In this document: positions 6,351-8,242 of the stretch, piece by piece | Numbering within the stretch: the first letter of the stretch is position 1 | Layout of the letters: each line of letters begins with the position of its first letter | Assembly (NCBI GenBank): GCA_027625125.1 | Contig: JAQBXG010000072.1 | Coordinates: forward strand, 1 to 8,242 | Length of the DNA stretch: 8,242 nucleotides | Direction: 5' to 3' | Source: Pseudomonadota bacterium | Lineage (GTDB): Bacteria; Pseudomonadota; Alphaproteobacteria; UBA2966; CAIVPW01 | Program-made: the position numbers and the translations under genes | The notes under the pieces: model-generated | The model's input: the letters and a program-made list of their open reading frames with translations, nothing else | Database searches by the model: none | Told to the model about the DNA's origin: nothing

Positions 6351-8242
6351 ATGGACACCACAGACGCCACTACCGCCGCCGCGGCCGACCTTCAGGCAAA
6401 CGACCGAACGCGGGTCAGCGTCCTGCTGCCGTTGCCTCTAGCCGGCGCCTACGATTACCGGGCCGATCGCGATCTCGGGCTGGACGACGGCGATTTCGTT
6501 GCCGTCCCGTTGGGCTCCCGCGAGGTCGTCGGCGTGGTGTGGGGCGATGCCAGCGGCGAAGTGGACGATGCCAAGCTCAAGCCGGTCGCCGCCCGCCTCG
6601 AGGCGCCGCCGTTGCCGCAGTCGCTGCGAAAATTCGTCGACTGGGTCGCCGCCTACTCGCTGTCGCCGCCGGGCGCGGTGCTGCGCATGACGATGAACGT
6701 GCGCAGCGCGCTGGAACCGCCCAAGCCGGTGCCGATGTACGCCGCGACAACGACGCCGCTCGACCAACCGCCCGGCCTGCGGATTACGCCGGCGCGCAAA
6801 AGGGTACTCGATGTTCTTGCCGGCGGCCCGCCCCGGACCCTGTCCGATCTGTCGCGCGAAGCGGGCGTCGGCGCCAGCGTCATCAAGGGTCTGGCGGCGG
6901 CGGGCGCGATCGCCGCGCGGGAAATGCCGCCCGGTCCCACCTTCGCGCCGCCCGACCCGGACCACCCCGCGGTGCAGCTGTCGGCCGAACAGCAGGATGC
7001 CGCGGCGTCCCTGTGCCGCCAGGTCGACGCCCAGAGTTTTGCCGTCACCCTGCTCGACGGGGTAACCGGGTCGGGCAAGACGGAGGTCTATTTCGAAGCC
7101 ATCGCGTCGGCTTTGCGGCTCGGCCGCCAGGCGCTGGTGCTGCTGCCGGAAATCGCCCTGACGCCGCAATGGTTCGACCGGTTCGCGCGGCGCTTCGGCA
7201 CCGAGCCGGTGGTCTGGCACTCCGATCTTAGCCAGTTGCGGCGCCGGCTGTCCTGGCGCGCGGTGGCGACCGGCGAGGCACGCGTCGTGGTGGGCGCCCG
7301 TTCGGCCCTGTTTCTGCCGTTCGGCGAACTGGGGGTCGTGATCGTCGATGAAGAGCATGAGGCGGCCTATAAGCAGGCCGACGGGGTGTCCTACCACGCC
7401 CGCGACATGGCCATCGTGCGGGCGCAATTGGCCGGATGCCCGATCGTTCTGGCGACGGCGACACCGTCGCTGGAGACCCGCGTCAACGTGGCCCGCGGCC
7501 GCTACGGCCGGCTCGAACTCCCCGAGCGATTTGGTCCCGCCGAACCGCCGGCGGTCGCGGCGCTCGACATGCGCGAAAGCGGGCTCAAGGCCGACGAGTT
7601 CCTGGCGCCGGCGCTGCGCGAGGCATTGCTCGAGACCGTCGGCGCCGGCGAACAGGCCCTGCTGTTTTTGAACCGGCGCGGCTATGCGCCGCTTACCCTG
7701 TGCCGGACCTGCGGCCACCGGTTCGAATGTCCCAGCTGCAGCGCCTGGCTGGTCGAGCACCGGTTCCGCCGGCAACTGCAATGCCACCATTGCGGCTATA
7801 ATGCCCCGGTTCCCAAGGCCTGTCCCCATTGCGAGGCGACCGATTCGCTGGCGGTCTGCGGCCCGGGGGTGGAACGCATCGCCGAAGAAGTGCGCGCCCT
7901 GCTGCCCGACGCGCGTCTCGGCGTGATGACCAGCGACACCATGCGCGGTCCGGAAGCGGCGGCGGCGCTGGTGCGCGCCGTCGAAGCCCGCGAGATCGAC
8001 ATTCTGATCGGCACCCAGATGGTGGCGAAAGGGCATCATTTCCCCCACCTCACCCTGGTCGGCATCGTCGACGCCGATCTCGGCTTAAACGGCGGCGATT
8101 TGCGCGCCAGCGAACGCACCTACCAGGTCCTGCACCAAGTCGCCGGCCGCGCCGGCCGGGCGGAACGGCCGGGCCGGGTAGTCGTGCAGACCCACCAGCC
8201 CGAACATCCGGTGATGCAGGCGATGATCAGCGGCGACCGCGA
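6351..8242 (+). CDS. priA: Primosomal protein N' (replication restart helicase PriA), 3' end cut by the window
   Basis: The first 630 residues are present, about 100 fewer than a normal PriA. PriA binds stalled or collapsed replication forks, unwinds 3'-to-5' and starts reloading of the replicative helicase. In order: the DNA 3'-end-binding domain at about 20-120 (RVSVLLPLPLAGAYDY), a winged helix at about 145-190, and Walker A GVTGSGKT at 237-244 with K243. The DEEH box is at 333-336. Eight zinc-binding cysteines are at 451, 454, 460, 463, 478, 481, 491 and 494. Helicase motif V is GTQMVAKG (554-561), and the arginine-finger motif QVAGRAGR is 596-603. No key residue is missing and no frameshift is seen. 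An in-frame TAG at 6345-6347 makes the ATG at 6351 the first possible start, though its ribosome binding site is poor. In alphaproteobacteria I recall the ATP synthase delta gene (atpH) often following; that lies outside the window. Confidence 0.95.
   Translation, partial: MDTTDATTAAAADLQANDRTRVSVLLPLPLAGAYDYRADRDLGLDDGDFVAVPLGSREVVGVVWGDASGEVDDAKLKPVAARLEAPPLPQSLRKFVDWVAAYSLSPPGAVLRMTMNVRSALEPPKPVPMYAATTTPLDQPPGLRITPARKRVLDVLAGGPPRTLSDLSREAGVGASVIKGLAAAGAIAAREMPPGPTFAPPDPDHPAVQLSAEQQDAAASLCRQVDAQSFAVTLLDGVTGSGKTEVYFEAIASALRLGRQALVLLPEIALTPQWFDRFARRFGTEPVVWHSDLSQLRRRLSWRAVATGEARVVVGARSALFLPFGELGVVIVDEEHEAAYKQADGVSYHARDMAIVRAQLAGCPIVLATATPSLETRVNVARGRYGRLELPERFGPAEPPAVAALDMRESGLKADEFLAPALREALLETVGAGEQALLFLNRRGYAPLTLCRTCGHRFECPSCSAWLVEHRFRRQLQCHHCGYNAPVPKACPHCEATDSLAVCGPGVERIAEEVRALLPDARLGVMTSDTMRGPEAAAALVRAVEAREIDILIGTQMVAKGHHFPHLTLVGIVDADLGLNGGDLRASERTYQVLHQVAGRAGRAERPGRVVVQTHQPEHPVMQAMISGDR

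Noticed and set aside
6212..6370. N-terminal extension of the transaldolase toward priA
   Set aside because: Family members begin at the MKFFIDTA segment, and AGGA is well placed for the ATG at 6211. The extension would consume the whole divergent promoter region.
6438..8048. A 536-codon open frame on the minus strand opposite priA
   Set aside because: The protein is rich in Arg, Gln, His and Gly in low-complexity order with no recognisable domain. It lies wholly opposite priA, whose domains are continuous. Long antisense frames are expected in GC-rich coding DNA.

Overview
The window is GC-rich bacterial DNA, most likely from an alphaproteobacterium. The basis is dense coding, strong G/C preference at third codon positions, and a priA / transaldolase / DUF484 / xerC neighbourhood of a kind I recall from that class. 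Organism assignment is inference. I see no rRNA, tRNA, CRISPR array, insertion sequence or integron.

Left part (about 1-3142, + strand): three accessory-type genes in a row. They are an FkbM-family SAM-dependent methyltransferase (83-799), a metal-dependent amidohydrolase of the ACMSD-like amidohydrolase-2 family (832-1815), and a 12-helix major facilitator transporter (1907-3142). The 91 bases between the amidohydrolase and the transporter contain a relic: the last 16 codons plus stop of a second, diverged FkbM methyltransferase gene (1823-1873). It matches the intact gene's 3' end at 43 of 51 bases, with mostly synonymous differences. This is the most unexpected signal in the window. It indicates that a paralogous methyltransferase gene once ended here and was lost, or that a recombination joined two arrangements.

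Middle part (3183-6211, - strand): a small two-helix membrane protein of DUF2937 type (3183-3707), the tyrosine recombinase XerC with its full catalytic set (3803-4777), a DUF484 protein (4756-5487, overlapping xerC by 22 bases), and a small transaldolase of the FSA/TalC family (5522-6211). Transcription order is transaldolase, DUF484, xerC, probably then DUF2937. The gaps suggest one operon for at least the first three. The + strand and - strand blocks converge at about 3143-3182, where I see no convincing terminator.

Right part (6351-8242, + strand): priA, the primosomal replication-restart helicase, divergent from the transaldolase gene and cut by the window end after 630 codons. PriA (restart of collapsed forks) and XerC (chromosome dimer resolution) both serve chromosome maintenance. 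The transaldolase between them is central carbon metabolism and is probably there by conserved gene order rather than by function.

I did not find a clear undescribed system. The right two-thirds is housekeeping sequence. The left third is accessory, and the methyltransferase relic is its notable point.
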